A stretch of 44,132 bases of DNA. It comes from an uncultured Bacilli bacterium (GTDB lineage: Bacteria; Bacillota_I; Bacilli_A; RF39; UBA660). Under the pieces are notes generated by a model that did no database searches, had not been told where the DNA came from, and saw only the letters and a list, made by a program, of their open reading frames with translations. Made by a program: the position numbers and the translations under genes. The DNA is taken from assembly GCA_934148535.1 (NCBI GenBank), contig CAKPDF010000010.1, forward strand, positions 1-44,132, in the 5' to 3' direction. Below are positions 15,896-24,944 of this stretch, piece by piece; within the stretch, counting starts at the first letter, position 1, and each line of letters begins with the position of its first letter.

Positions 15896-15987
15896 GTTAC
15901 ACCTCAATCATTTTCTATTATATCAAAAATTAATTGCAATTTCTATATATTTAATATATAATAAAATTATATTAGGGAAGTGAGTTT

Positions 15988-16362
15988 ATGAAACTAGGAA
16001 ATAATGGATTTGCTATAACAGGAATTTTATATACAATATTTATACTATTTTTAATGATATTATTATCTGTCTTAGGAGGACTTAATACCAAAAGACAATT
16101 ATTAGAAAAAAATATAGAAGACATTAATAATAAAATAGAACAAAAATGTGAAAGTAAAGATATAAGTTTATCTAATAATATAGTTACTACAGTAACAGGA
16201 ATGTATGTAATAAAAGTAAACGTTTACCAATTTACAACCTATATATCAAAAGGTAAACAACTAACAAATGATTATTTACAAAACTTAACATATTTAGAAG
16301 ACAATAATAATGCTAAAAATACAAACTTCACTAATGGTAGTATAGTAGAAATATGTTCATAA
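15988..16362 (+). CDS. Pilin-like small membrane protein
   Basis: The product (124 aa) starts KLGNNGFAITGILYTIFILF, with a Gly-Phe step followed by a long hydrophobic helix (about 8-31) and a short amphipathic helix containing KRQLLEKNIEDINNKIE. This resembles a type IV prepilin N-terminus, but the Glu at position +5 after the Gly is absent (Thr), so processing is uncertain. The exported remainder has Cys pairs but no recognised domain. The ribosome site is GGGAAGTGAG. It may be a pseudopilin-like surface protein; a true prepilin-like gene occurs at 32705. It lies alone between yigZ (divergent) and smc and has its own terminator. Confidence 0.55.
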   Translation: MKLGNNGFAITGILYTIFILFLMILLSVLGGLNTKRQLLEKNIEDINNKIEQKCESKDISLSNNIVTTVTGMYVIKVNVYQFTTYISKGKQLTNDYLQNLTYLEDNNNAKNTNFTNGSIVEICS

Positions 16363-16368
16363 ACAAGT

Positions 16369-16397
16369 AGGTGTTTTTATTAATACCTCTCTTTTTT
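16369..16397 (+). terminator. Intrinsic terminator
   Basis: AGGTGTT pairs with AATACCT (one G-T pair), tail CTCTTTTTT. Confidence 0.65.
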
Positions 16398-16452
16398 CTT
16401 GTAAAATAAATAATTATAAGGTATAATTTAACTAGTAGTAAGGGTGATTACA

Positions 16453-19416
16453 ATGTATTTAAAACAAATAAAAATATACGGATTTAAATCTTTTGCAGAT
16501 AAAATAGAAATAGATTTATGCCCTAACATAAATGGTATAGTAGGACCTAATGGCAGTGGTAAATCAAATATAATAGATGCAGTAAGATGGGTTTTAGGAG
16601 AACAATCTATTAAGTCATTAAGAGGAGAAAATTCCCAAGATATAATATTTTCAGGATCAAAAAGCAGAAAACCATTAAATAATGCTTATGTATCACTAGT
16701 GTTTGATAATACAGATAAATCTTTACCAATAGATTATAACGAAGTATCAGTAAAAAGAGTAATGTATCGTACCGGTGAAACAGAATATTTCTTAAATAAC
16801 GAAAGATGTAGACTAAAAGATATAAATGACCTATTAACAGACTCAGGCGCTAGCAAAGAAAGTTTTAATATTATATCTCAAGGAAAAATAGATGAAATAT
16901 TAAGAGCAAAACCAACCGAAAGAAGAAGCATAATAGAAAGTGCTGCTGGAGTTATAAAATATAAAAAAAGAAAAGAAGAAGCAATAAAAAAACTGGACAG
17001 AACAAATCAAAATATTAACAGAGTAAATGATATAATAAGTGAATTAGAAACTAACCTTGGCCCCCTAGAAGAACAAAGTAAATCCGCCCTAAAATATTTA
17101 GAAGTTCAAAAATCTCTAAAAAACATAGAAATATCTCTAATTACCCACGATGTAGAAGATTATACATATCAAGTAAAAGAAGATACTATAGCCTTAGATA
17201 AATTAAACGATGAATTAGCAAGCCTTTCCTCTAACAGTGCTTCTTATGATATAGAATTATTAAAAGAGAAGAATGCTCTTAAAGAAATAGAAGAGCATAT
17301 TAATGAAAATCAAAATAAATTAATTACTATAACTAAAAAAATAGAAAATATTGATGCAGACATAAGAGTATTAAAAGAAAGAAAAAAATATACCGAAAGT
17401 GCAAATAACATAAAAGATAATATTTTAGCTCTTAAAGATAAAGAATTAAATTATCAAAATTTATATAATCAAACTAAAAATAATTTAGAATTAGAAAGTG
17501 CTAAATTTGATAATAAAGAAGATCAAATATCATCTCTATCTATTAAAATAAATAAAGATAAATTAGCATTAAAAGAATTAGAAACGACCCTTAATAAAAA
17601 TAATAGAGAAATTACTAATATAAAATATAGAATAGAATACTTGGAAAATAGTATAAATAATAATGCCAGTATGCCAAATAGTATTAAAAGTATATTAAAT
17701 AACCCAAGATTTACCTTCGTTCATAACACTATTGGAAATCTAATAGAAGTAGAAGATAAATATTCTCTATCTCTTTCTATTGCCTTAGGAGGCGCTACTA
17801 ATTATTTGGTAGTAAATAGCAGTAATGATGCTAAAGAATTAGTTAATTACTTAAAAAATAATAATTTAGGAAGAGCAACCTTCTTTCCTTTGGAAGTAAT
17901 AAAACCTAGATATATAGATAGTAATACTATAGATATAATAAAAGAAAGTGATTTATTTATAAATACATTAGATAAATTAATAACTTATGATAATAAATAT
18001 GAAAATATCATAAAAAATCAATTAGGTAATGTAATAGTAGTAAATAACATAGAAGATGCTAATATCATAAGTAAAAAAATAAATCATAAATATAAAGTAG
18101 TAACATTAGATGGTCAAGTAGTAAATGTAGGAGGATCCGTAACAGGAGGCAGTAACAATAAAGCTAATAATATTATTAAAGAAAAATATGAATTAGATGA
18201 AAATAAAAAGAAACTAGAAACAATTAACACCAAAAACATTGAAATAAATAAACAAATTAAAGACCTAGAAACAGAAATATCTACATATGTTGAAAATGTT
18301 TATCAATATAAAATGGAACTAAAAGAAATAGAATTTACTAAAAATAAAGTTAGTAGTTCCTTAGAAGAAATAAATAAAAACTTATATGAAATAACTAGAG
18401 AACTAAAAGATTTAAATAGTATTTCAAATTTAACAGCAGATGATGAAGAAACTAAATTATTAACAAGTCTTTATCAGGCCAAAGAAGAAAAAGATAATAT
18501 ATTAACAAATATCAATAAATATAAATTAGAAAAATATAGTAAAGAACAAAATATAGAGGAAAAAGAAGAATTAAATAAAAAGAGTAATAATTATATTAAT
18601 ATTAAAGAAAAGACTGCTAAAGAATTAGAACTAAAATTAAATACAATGAATATGAAAATAGATAATTTATTACTTAATTTAAGTGAAGATTATAATATGA
18701 CTTTTGAACACGCTAAAGAAAGATATAAATTAGAAATGGATGCAGATAGTGCTAGAGAATTAGTTAAAGAATATAAACAAGAACTAAAGAAAATTGGTTA
18801 TGTAAATGTAGGTGCTATTGAAGAATATAAAAGAGTAAAAGAAAGATATGATTTCTTAGATAGCCAAAAGAATGATTTAAAAAATGCAGAAGATACATTA
18901 TTAGAAATAATAAATGAAATGGATGAAATCATGATAGATAAATTCAGTAAAACTTTTGAAGCAGTAAGAATAGAATTTAAAAATGTATTTAGAGAAATGT
19001 TCCATGGAGGAGATGCTGAATTAACTCTAACTGATCCTGATAATTTACTAGAAACCGGAATAGATTTAATGGCAGTTCCATCAGGAAAAACTATGAAAAG
19101 TCTATCACTATTATCAGGAGGAGAAAAGACATTTACTGCAATTAGTCTATTATTTGCAATACTAAATATTAGACCAGTACCATTCTGTCTTTTAGATGAA
19201 GTAGAAGCAGCCCTAGATGATGCTAACGTAGAAAGTTTTGGCACATACTTAGATAAATATAGAGATAAAACTCAATTTATATTAATAACCCATAAAAAGA
19301 AAACTATGGAATTTGCTAATACCTTATATGGAATAACAATGCAAGAATCAGGAGTTAGTAAATTAGTAAGTGTTAAGTTAGAAGAAATAGAAAAAAATAA
19401 AGACCTAGAAAAATAA
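16453..19416 (+). CDS. smc: Chromosome segregation SMC protein (short arms)
   Basis: The product (987 aa) starts MYLKQIKIYGFKSFADKIEI with Walker A GPNGSGKSN (about 33-41). A coiled coil (about 165-405), hinge domain (about 410-560 with ALGGATNYLVV and VGGSVTGGS), second coiled coil (about 565-820), the signature LLSGGEKTFTA and Walker B FCLLDEVEAALDD follow. SMC with ScpAB forms the bacterial condensin. Family members usually have about 1,190 residues, so both arms are shortened while head and hinge are complete. The ATG follows AAGGGTGATT. The usual neighbours rnc and ftsY are absent. Confidence 0.97.
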   Translation: MYLKQIKIYGFKSFADKIEIDLCPNINGIVGPNGSGKSNIIDAVRWVLGEQSIKSLRGENSQDIIFSGSKSRKPLNNAYVSLVFDNTDKSLPIDYNEVSVKRVMYRTGETEYFLNNERCRLKDINDLLTDSGASKESFNIISQGKIDEILRAKPTERRSIIESAAGVIKYKKRKEEAIKKLDRTNQNINRVNDIISELETNLGPLEEQSKSALKYLEVQKSLKNIEISLITHDVEDYTYQVKEDTIALDKLNDELASLSSNSASYDIELLKEKNALKEIEEHINENQNKLITITKKIENIDADIRVLKERKKYTESANNIKDNILALKDKELNYQNLYNQTKNNLELESAKFDNKEDQISSLSIKINKDKLALKELETTLNKNNREITNIKYRIEYLENSINNNASMPNSIKSILNNPRFTFVHNTIGNLIEVEDKYSLSLSIALGGATNYLVVNSSNDAKELVNYLKNNNLGRATFFPLEVIKPRYIDSNTIDIIKESDLFINTLDKLITYDNKYENIIKNQLGNVIVVNNIEDANIISKKINHKYKVVTLDGQVVNVGGSVTGGSNNKANNIIKEKYELDENKKKLETINTKNIEINKQIKDLETEISTYVENVYQYKMELKEIEFTKNKVSSSLEEINKNLYEITRELKDLNSISNLTADDEETKLLTSLYQAKEEKDNILTNINKYKLEKYSKEQNIEEKEELNKKSNNYINIKEKTAKELELKLNTMNMKIDNLLLNLSEDYNMTFEHAKERYKLEMDADSARELVKEYKQELKKIGYVNVGAIEEYKRVKERYDFLDSQKNDLKNAEDTLLEIINEMDEIMIDKFSKTFEAVRIEFKNVFREMFHGGDAELTLTDPDNLLETGIDLMAVPSGKTMKSLSLLSGGEKTFTAISLLFAILNIRPVPFCLLDEVEAALDDANVESFGTYLDKYRDKTQFILITHKKKTMEFANTLYGITMQESGVSKLVSVKLEEIEKNKDLEK

Positions 19417-19476
19417 AGCCATTATGAATATTTTAAAAAATATTTAAAATCTGTACTAGGCATTTTATAGATATTA

Positions 19477-19485
19477 TGATATAAT
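19477..19485 (+). promoter_or_regulatory. Extended -10 promoter of the cdaA-cdaR operon
   Basis: TGATATAAT (TGn plus TATAAT) 27 nt before the cdaA ATG. Confidence 0.6.
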
Positions 19486-19512
19486 AAAAAAGAATAGAAG
19501 GAAGGTAAAAAA

Positions 19513-20346
19513 ATGACAGTTAATGGAATGTTAACATTATTACAAAAGATAATAGACGTTGGTATAGTATGGGCCTTAATCTATTATGTACTTAAAAATT
19601 TAAAAAACAATATTAAAATGGTATTAATCTTTAAAGGGGTAATAATGATAATCTTAATAAAGATTGCTAGTGATTTATTCAATCTAACAACAGTAGGATT
19701 ATTATTAGAATATGTAATTATGTGGGGACCACTAGCACTTATTATTATATTCCAACCAGAAATAAGAAATATCCTAGAACATCTTGGTAGAAAACAAATA
19801 TTAACTAGACATAGAGTATTAACTATGGATGAAAGAGAAAAAATGGTATATGAAATAATGAATGCAGTAGAGTATTTAAGAAAATCTCGCATAGGAGCAT
19901 TAATAGTAATTGAAAGAGATGTAAGCTTAAATGACTATATAGAAAGAAGTAAAGGATTATATGCTGATATTTCATCTGATTTATTAATCTCTATATTTTT
20001 TCCAAGAAATCCATTGCATGATGGTGGAGTAATAATTCAAGGAAATAGAATCACTTCAGCAGGAGCTGTGTTCCCTATAAGTTTATCTAATAAGATAAAT
20101 AAAAGATTAGGAACTAGACATAGAGCAGCCTTAGGTATCAGTGAAGAATCAGATTGTATAGCATTAGTAGTAAGTGAAGAAACAGGAAAAATTTCAATTG
20201 CTATAGGAGGAGAATTAAATTATAATTTATCCATAGATGATGCTAGAATGATGTTAGTAGATGAATTAAAACCTAAAAAAGAAATACTTTTAGATGATGA
20301 ATTTGATGATTATGAGAAAGAAGGCGATAAGAATGAAAGCAATTAA
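19513..20346 (+). CDS. cdaA: Diadenylate cyclase CdaA
   Basis: The product (277 aa) has three N-terminal transmembrane helices (about 12-80) and a DisA_N diadenylate cyclase domain (about 95-255), with the HDGG motif (169-172, usually DGA) and GTRHRAALGIS (200-210, the RHR motif). It makes cyclic di-AMP from two ATP; this messenger controls potassium and osmolyte balance and wall stress. The position directly before a YbbR/CdaR gene, with a 14-nt overlap, is the standard cdaA-cdaR arrangement. glmM, usually third, is replaced by an unrelated gene after a terminator. Confidence 0.96.
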   Translation: MTVNGMLTLLQKIIDVGIVWALIYYVLKNLKNNIKMVLIFKGVIMIILIKIASDLFNLTTVGLLLEYVIMWGPLALIIIFQPEIRNILEHLGRKQILTRHRVLTMDEREKMVYEIMNAVEYLRKSRIGALIVIERDVSLNDYIERSKGLYADISSDLLISIFFPRNPLHDGGVIIQGNRITSAGAVFPISLSNKINKRLGTRHRAALGISEESDCIALVVSEETGKISIAIGGELNYNLSIDDARMMLVDELKPKKEILLDDEFDDYEKEGDKNESN

Positions 20347-21697
20347 GACCTTATTTCGTAAAATATTAGCGTTCTTTCAAGGAATATATAAATTTGTTGA
20401 TAGAAAAATAATAATGCCAATAACAAAATTAATTTTATTAATTTCAGATAAAGCAGGTAAACAAACAGGAAAATTAGAAAAATGGCTAACAAAAAAGAAT
20501 ACATTGATATTCATATCATTAATCTTAGCAATAGCACTATTTTTCTATGTAGATAATGAATCAACTGCAATGATAGATTCTAGAGCAGAAATATTATATG
20601 ATCAAAAAGTAGAAACAGTTTATAATGAAGAAGCATATGTTGTTGAAGGATTACCTGAAACAGTAGATGTAACTTTGATTGGTAGACAAGTAGACTTGTA
20701 TTTAGCAAAACAATTATCAACTGGTATTGTAACAGCAGATTTATCTAATTTAACTGAAGGAACACATAAGGTTAATTTAGAGTATAAATCTCCAATCAAT
20801 TCTGTATCTTATAAATTAGACCCATCAACAGTAAACGTAACAGTATATCCAAAAGTTTCAAAGAGTAAAACATTAACTACAGAAATAATAAATGAAGATA
20901 AACTAGATTCTAAATTATCTATTTCTAGTGTAACATTAGATACTAATGAAGTAGTTATTAAAGGCGCAGAACATACTCTTAACAAAGTAGCAACCGTAAA
21001 AGCATTAGTAGATGTAAGTAAAATAGTAGATCAAAAAACTGGTGTAACTACTGTAGATGATGTTAAATTAGTCGCATATGATTCAAATGGTAATATAGTT
21101 AAAGTAGAAACAGTTCCAAACAAAGTAACAGCAAGTATAAGCATTGATTCTCCTAGTAAAGAATTACCAATAAAAGTAGTACCTACAGGTAAAGTTGAAT
21201 TTGGTAAAGCAATAAGCTCTATAACTTCATCTGTTACAAAAATAACAGTATATGGAAGTAAAGAAGTATTAGATAAACTAGAATACATTCCAGTAGAAGT
21301 AGATGTAACTGATTTAAAAGCAGATAAAAATTATACAGTTATTATTTCTAAACCATCTGGTATTAAAGAGTTATCAGAAACAAGTACTAATGTATCTGTA
21401 AAACTAGGAACAGAAACAAGTAAAGAAATTAATGATGTATTAATTGAAACAGTAAACCTTGATTCTAATTATAAAGTTTTAGCAATAGGTGAAAACTCAA
21501 GTAAAACAACAGTAATAGTAAAAGGAACTCAAAATGTATTAGATGAAATAGATTCCTCAATGATTAAAGCCACAGTAGACTTATCTGGATATAAAGAAGG
21601 AGACTACGAAGTAGAAGTAAAAGTAGTAGGAGAAGATGAAAAAGCAACATATGCATCTAAGACTACAAAGATAAAAATTAGAATTCAAGCAAAATAG
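20333..21697 (+). CDS. cdaR: YbbR-domain protein, CdaA regulator
   Basis: The product (454 aa) has a basic, partly amphipathic N-terminus, one transmembrane helix (about 57-75, ending FFYVDNES) and about four successive YbbR beta domains outside the membrane (roughly 85-170, 170-260, 260-350, 355-450). The repeats show P.tV.V.l.G fragments such as LPETVDVTLIG. CdaR binds CdaA and modulates cyclic di-AMP synthesis. The ATG at 20333 was chosen over an upstream in-frame ATG inside cdaA because AGAAGGCGATAAG precedes it. A strong terminator begins at the stop codon. Confidence 0.93.
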   Translation: MKAIKTLFRKILAFFQGIYKFVDRKIIMPITKLILLISDKAGKQTGKLEKWLTKKNTLIFISLILAIALFFYVDNESTAMIDSRAEILYDQKVETVYNEEAYVVEGLPETVDVTLIGRQVDLYLAKQLSTGIVTADLSNLTEGTHKVNLEYKSPINSVSYKLDPSTVNVTVYPKVSKSKTLTTEIINEDKLDSKLSISSVTLDTNEVVIKGAEHTLNKVATVKALVDVSKIVDQKTGVTTVDDVKLVAYDSNGNIVKVETVPNKVTASISIDSPSKELPIKVVPTGKVEFGKAISSITSSVTKITVYGSKEVLDKLEYIPVEVDVTDLKADKNYTVIISKPSGIKELSETSTNVSVKLGTETSKEINDVLIETVNLDSNYKVLAIGENSSKTTVIVKGTQNVLDEIDSSMIKATVDLSGYKEGDYEVEVKVVGEDEKATYASKTTKIKIRIQAK

Positions 21698-21729
21698 AAA
21701 ACTTACCCCAAAACGGTAAGTTTTCTTTT
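21697..21729 (+). terminator. Strong intrinsic terminator
   Basis: GAAAACTTACC and GGTAAGTTTTC form a perfect 11-bp stem, followed by TTTT. Confidence 0.9.
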
Positions 21730-21781
21730 ACAAAATAAAACATTTATGATATAATTTTAACTTGAAGTGGAAGTGATTTAT

Positions 21782-23062
21782 ATGAAGATAGGAATATATT
21801 CTTTAGGATGTAAAGTAAATTTATACGAAAGTGAATTTGTAGAATCTAAACTAAAAGAAAAAGGATATACTATTGTACCATTTGATGAAGTAGCAGATGT
21901 TTATATTATAAATACCTGTAGCGTTACTAATGAAAGTGATAGAAAGAGTAGAAAAACTATAAATGAAGCTAAAAGAAGAAACAAAGATGCAATAATAGTA
22001 GTTATGGGTTGTTATAGTCAATTATTTGGTAGCGATACAGATGCCGATATTGTTATTGGTAATAAAGATAAAAGTAGAATAATAGAACTAATAGAAGAAT
22101 ATATGAAAACAAATAAAAAAATTAATAATGTTGAATCATTAATTAAAGATACTCCATTTGAAAACATGGAAATAACACATTTTGATAATCATACCAGAGC
22201 ATTTGTTAAGATTCAAGATGGATGTAATGCTTTCTGTTCTTATTGCATAATACCATATACCAGAGGAAATCCTAGAAGTAAAAAAGAAGAAGATGTTATT
22301 AATGAAGTAACAAAATTAGTAAATAACGGCTATAAAGAAATAGTATTAACAGGAATACATACTGGAAGATATGGAATGGATCTTAAAGATACCAATCTTG
22401 AAAAATTATTAAGAAAATTAGTACAAATACCTAATATATATAGAATAAGATTATCATCAATTGAAATTAATGAAGTAACTGATGGGATATTAGAATTAAT
22501 GAAAGAAAATAAAATAATAGCAAGTCATCTTCATATTCCATTACAAAGTGGCTGTAATAGAATACTAAAACTAATGAATAGAAAGTACGATTTAGATTAT
22601 TATAAAAAAAGAATTAAAGAAATAAGAAAATATCGTGATGACCTATCTATAACAACTGATTTAATAGTAGGTTTTCCAGGTGAAACAGAAAGTGATTTTG
22701 AAGAAACATTAAATACCTTAAATGAAATAAAATTTACTAAAATCCATACATTTCCATACTCTAGAAGAGAAGGAACACCTGCTAGTAAAATGCCTGATCA
22801 AATAAGAGGAGATATTAAGAAAGAAAGAGTAAATAAAGTACTTAAATTATCAGCAAGTTACGAAGAAGAATTCTATAAAAAATATATAAATAAAACAGAA
22901 CAAGGTGTAGCAGAAGTAAGAAAGGATGGAACTATAGTAGTGCATTCATCTAACTTTATTCCTATTATAGTAAATTCTAGTAATGTAACAAATAATGATA
23001 TATTAGAAGTAAATATTACAAAAGTAGATGGTGTAAAAGTATATGGTGAAATAAAGGACTAA
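21782..23062 (+). CDS. mtaB: tRNA threonylcarbamoyladenosine methylthiotransferase MtaB
   Basis: The product (426 aa) has the N-terminal UPF0004 domain with Cys10, Cys46 and Cys77 for the auxiliary iron-sulfur cluster, the radical-SAM motif CNAFCSYC (148-155) and a C-terminal TRAM-like domain. The opening IGIYSLGCKVNLYESE and the SVTNESDRKSR segment are of MtaB (YqeV) rather than MiaB or RimO type. It converts t6A37 to ms2t6A37 in ANN-decoding tRNAs. The ATG follows GGAAGTGATTT; the upstream GTG was rejected. It converges with sspI. Confidence 0.94.
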   Translation: MKIGIYSLGCKVNLYESEFVESKLKEKGYTIVPFDEVADVYIINTCSVTNESDRKSRKTINEAKRRNKDAIIVVMGCYSQLFGSDTDADIVIGNKDKSRIIELIEEYMKTNKKINNVESLIKDTPFENMEITHFDNHTRAFVKIQDGCNAFCSYCIIPYTRGNPRSKKEEDVINEVTKLVNNGYKEIVLTGIHTGRYGMDLKDTNLEKLLRKLVQIPNIYRIRLSSIEINEVTDGILELMKENKIIASHLHIPLQSGCNRILKLMNRKYDLDYYKKRIKEIRKYRDDLSITTDLIVGFPGETESDFEETLNTLNEIKFTKIHTFPYSRREGTPASKMPDQIRGDIKKERVNKVLKLSASYEEEFYKKYINKTEQGVAEVRKDGTIVVHSSNFIPIIVNSSNVTNNDILEVNITKVDGVKVYGEIKD

Positions 23063-23085
23063 ATCGTTTAATTTAGCCCTTTTTT
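23053..23085. terminator. Bidirectional terminator between mtaB and sspI
   Basis: GGACTAAAT pairs with ATTTAGCCC (one mismatch) around CGTTTA, flanked by A and T runs; the stop codons of both genes lie within or beside it. Confidence 0.75.
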
Positions 23086-23277
23086 AATATTTAAAAGTAT
23101 ACTGTTTCTAAGTACATTATCGCTATTGTTCCACATTAACTCAAATAGAACACCTAGTCCTATAAGCGGATCCTCATCCTTGCTATCTATAGATTCTACA
23201 ATAGACTTTTCAATATCCTCTATATCATCATCTCTGAAATTATTAATAATATAATTTCTAACATCAATATTTTTCAT
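23068..23277 (-). CDS. sspI: Small acid-soluble spore protein, SspI type
   Basis: The product (69 aa) matches the layout of Bacillus SspI: MKNIDVRNYIINNF at the start, an Ile/Val-rich helix with IEKSIVESIDS, then the diagnostic LIGLGVLFELMW and a C-terminal LLNIKKGL. SspI is a minor spore-core protein made in the forespore. The start follows AGGTGATC. The upstream region carries a plausible sigma-G promoter. It is the clearest sign in this window that the organism can sporulate. It is not one of the alpha/beta DNA-binding SASPs. Confidence 0.85.
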   Translation of the reverse strand: MKNIDVRNYIINNFRDDDIEDIEKSIVESIDSKDEDPLIGLGVLFELMWNNSDNVLRNSILLNIKKGLN

Positions 23278-23292
23278 TTGATCACCTATAAT

Positions 23293-23322
23293 TATTATGT
23301 GGTAATTATTACTAATTATACA
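23293..23322 (-). promoter_or_regulatory. Possible forespore (sigma-G-like) promoter of sspI
   Basis: On the minus strand TGTATA (23322-23317), a 17-bp spacer and CATAATA (23299-23293), the latter fitting the sigma-G -10 consensus CATWHTA. The -35 fits less well. It lies 16 nt before the ATG, close but workable. Confidence 0.4.
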
Positions 23323-23409
23323 TATAAGTTAATTTTTAAATGTAAATATTATATAATCTATTTTCTAATAACAAATTTTATGATATTATTATAAATAGAG
23401 GTAGATAAG

Positions 23410-24588
23410 ATGAAAAAAACATTATCTAAAACAGATAAAATATTATTGGTATTAACAATTATATTTTTAGGATTCGGTTTAATTATGGTATTAAGTGCAT
23501 CTTCTATGGAATCTTATATGAGAAGAGGACGTAGTCCATATTACTATTTTATAAGACAATCTATATTTGTAGGAATAGGATGTATATTATTTTTAATAAT
23601 AACCAAAATACCTACAAGATTCTATAAAAAGATATCTAGTCTATTATTACTATTAATAACAGCAAGTTTAGGCGCTTTAACAGTATATGGACATGTTGCT
23701 AATAGTGCGGTTAGTTGGTTTAGAATAGGACCATTATCAATACAACCCAGTGAGTTTGCTAAAGTAATAATAATAATTTATTTAGCATCTTATTATGATA
23801 AGAAAAAAGAAGAATTAGATACTCAATGGGTAATGATGAAACCACTAATCTTTATATTGCCAGCAATATTCTTAGTAGCATTACAACCAGATTTAGGTAC
23901 CGCAGCAATAATGACTGGAATAACAGCATTTATGTTCTTTTCAGTGCCAATGAAAAGATCTGTAAGAAGAAAGTTTGACTTAATATTTGTAGGGGCTATA
24001 TTAATAGTAGTATCTATATTCATAATAACAGGTGGTAGTTTTCTTAAAAGTTATCAAGCCCAAAGAATATTAAATTTTAAAGATCCTTGTGAAAGATATG
24101 AAGAAAAAACTGGATATCAAGTATGTAATAGTTTTATTGCATTTGCTAATGGAAAGGTAACAGGTCAAGGAATAGGAAAGAGTACTCAAAAATATTTATA
24201 TTTACCAGAATCATATACTGATTTTATATTTCCTATAATAGTAGAAGAGTGGGGCATGATAGTAGGAATAATTGTAATAATATTCTATCTAATAATTTTA
24301 TATAGATTATATGTAATAGCAAGAAGAGCTACTAATTTAAATAATTCACTTTTAGCATACGGCGTATGTGTATATGTATTTTTACATATTGCAGTTAATT
24401 TAATAGGAGTTATGGGAATAGGACCTTTAACTGGAGTACCATTACCATTCTTATCTTATGGTGGTAGTTATACAATATCATTACTTTCTTCCCTTGCTTT
24501 AGCCCAAAGAGTAGCAATAGAAACAAATAATGAAACAATAAAAAAAGAAAGAAAAAAGAAAAAAACTAAAAAGGTAGTAGTAGAGTAA
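23410..24588 (+). CDS. FtsW/RodA/SpoVE family peptidoglycan glycosyltransferase
   Basis: The product (392 aa) is a SEDS protein with about ten transmembrane helices. The opening LSKTDKILLVLTIIFLGFGL and VLSASS, AVSWFRIGPLSIQPSEFAK in the large loop, LPESYTDFIFPIIVEEWG and GVPLPFLSYGGS are family signatures, with the Asp essential for glycosyltransferase activity in the loop before PESYTDF. It polymerises lipid II with a class B PBP. The single Cys pair (DPCERYEEKTGYQVC) fits an external loop. The tail is very basic. FtsW (division) or SpoVE seem more likely than RodA from the 'VLSASS' and 'ALAQRVA' ends, but I cannot decide. It is monocistronic. Confidence 0.9.
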   Translation: MKKTLSKTDKILLVLTIIFLGFGLIMVLSASSMESYMRRGRSPYYYFIRQSIFVGIGCILFLIITKIPTRFYKKISSLLLLLITASLGALTVYGHVANSAVSWFRIGPLSIQPSEFAKVIIIIYLASYYDKKKEELDTQWVMMKPLIFILPAIFLVALQPDLGTAAIMTGITAFMFFSVPMKRSVRRKFDLIFVGAILIVVSIFIITGGSFLKSYQAQRILNFKDPCERYEEKTGYQVCNSFIAFANGKVTGQGIGKSTQKYLYLPESYTDFIFPIIVEEWGMIVGIIVIIFYLIILYRLYVIARRATNLNNSLLAYGVCVYVFLHIAVNLIGVMGIGPLTGVPLPFLSYGGSYTISLLSSLALAQRVAIETNNETIKKERKKKKTKKVVVE

Positions 24589-24593
24589 CTTAT

Positions 24594-24622
24594 CCGCTTA
24601 AACAAAATATAAGTCTAAGCGG
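24594..24622 (+). terminator. Weak terminator-like hairpin after the ftsW-like gene
   Basis: CCGCTTA pairs with TAAGCGG across 15 nt; no proper T-run follows. Confidence 0.4.
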
Positions 24623-24717
24623 TACTTTCTATTAAAAATTATGTAAAGATTACTCTCTACTTTTCTAATACTATTTTATTTTATATAAATATTTATTGAA
24701 AAATTGCAAAAAAATAC

Positions 24718-24746
24718 TTGCATATAATTATAATATTTGCTATAAT
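24718..24746 (+). promoter_or_regulatory. tRNA-Met promoter
   Basis: TTGCAT (24718-24723), 17-bp spacer, TATAAT (24741-24746) with TGC before it: a strong promoter 12 nt before the tRNA. Confidence 0.85.
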
Positions 24747-24758
24747 TATATTGCTCGT

Positions 24759-24835
24759 GGCGAGATAGCTCAGTTGGCTAGAGCATTTGGTTCATACCCA
24801 AAGGGTCGAGAGTTCGAATCTCCCTCTCGCTACCA
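24759..24835 (+). tRNA. tRNA-Met (CAT), elongator type
   Basis: The 77-nt cloverleaf has acceptor arm GGCGAGA/TCTCGCT, D arm with AGCTCAGTTGG, anticodon loop TTCATAC with CAT at 24793-24795, TTCGAAT T-loop and an encoded CCA. The G1-C acceptor end and D arm fit elongator Met rather than initiator; a lysidine-modified tRNA-Ile cannot be fully excluded. Accessory DNA follows downstream, as at many tRNA genes. Confidence 0.96.
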
Positions 24836-24881
24836 AGAGGAATTCTGCTCGAACTTTTATAGTTTCGAGTTTGATAAATGA

Positions 24882-24908
24882 CTAATTCGTATACGGATTA
24901 GTTTTTTT
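24882..24908 (+). terminator. tRNA-Met terminator
   Basis: CTAATTCG and CGGATTAG form an 8-bp stem (one G-T) with loop TATA, then seven T. A second hairpin (CTCGAAC/GTTTCGAG) lies at 24848-24870. The sequence after the T-run, GTTGTTAAAAAC, recurs behind the tRNA-Ser terminator. Confidence 0.85.
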
Positions 24909-24944
24909 GTTGTTAAAAACTATCCTAAAAGAAAGGATGGTATT

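Noticed and set aside
18798..19244. 148-aa open frame antisense to smc
   Set aside because: Shadow of the conserved ATPase-coding region; no ribosome site or family.
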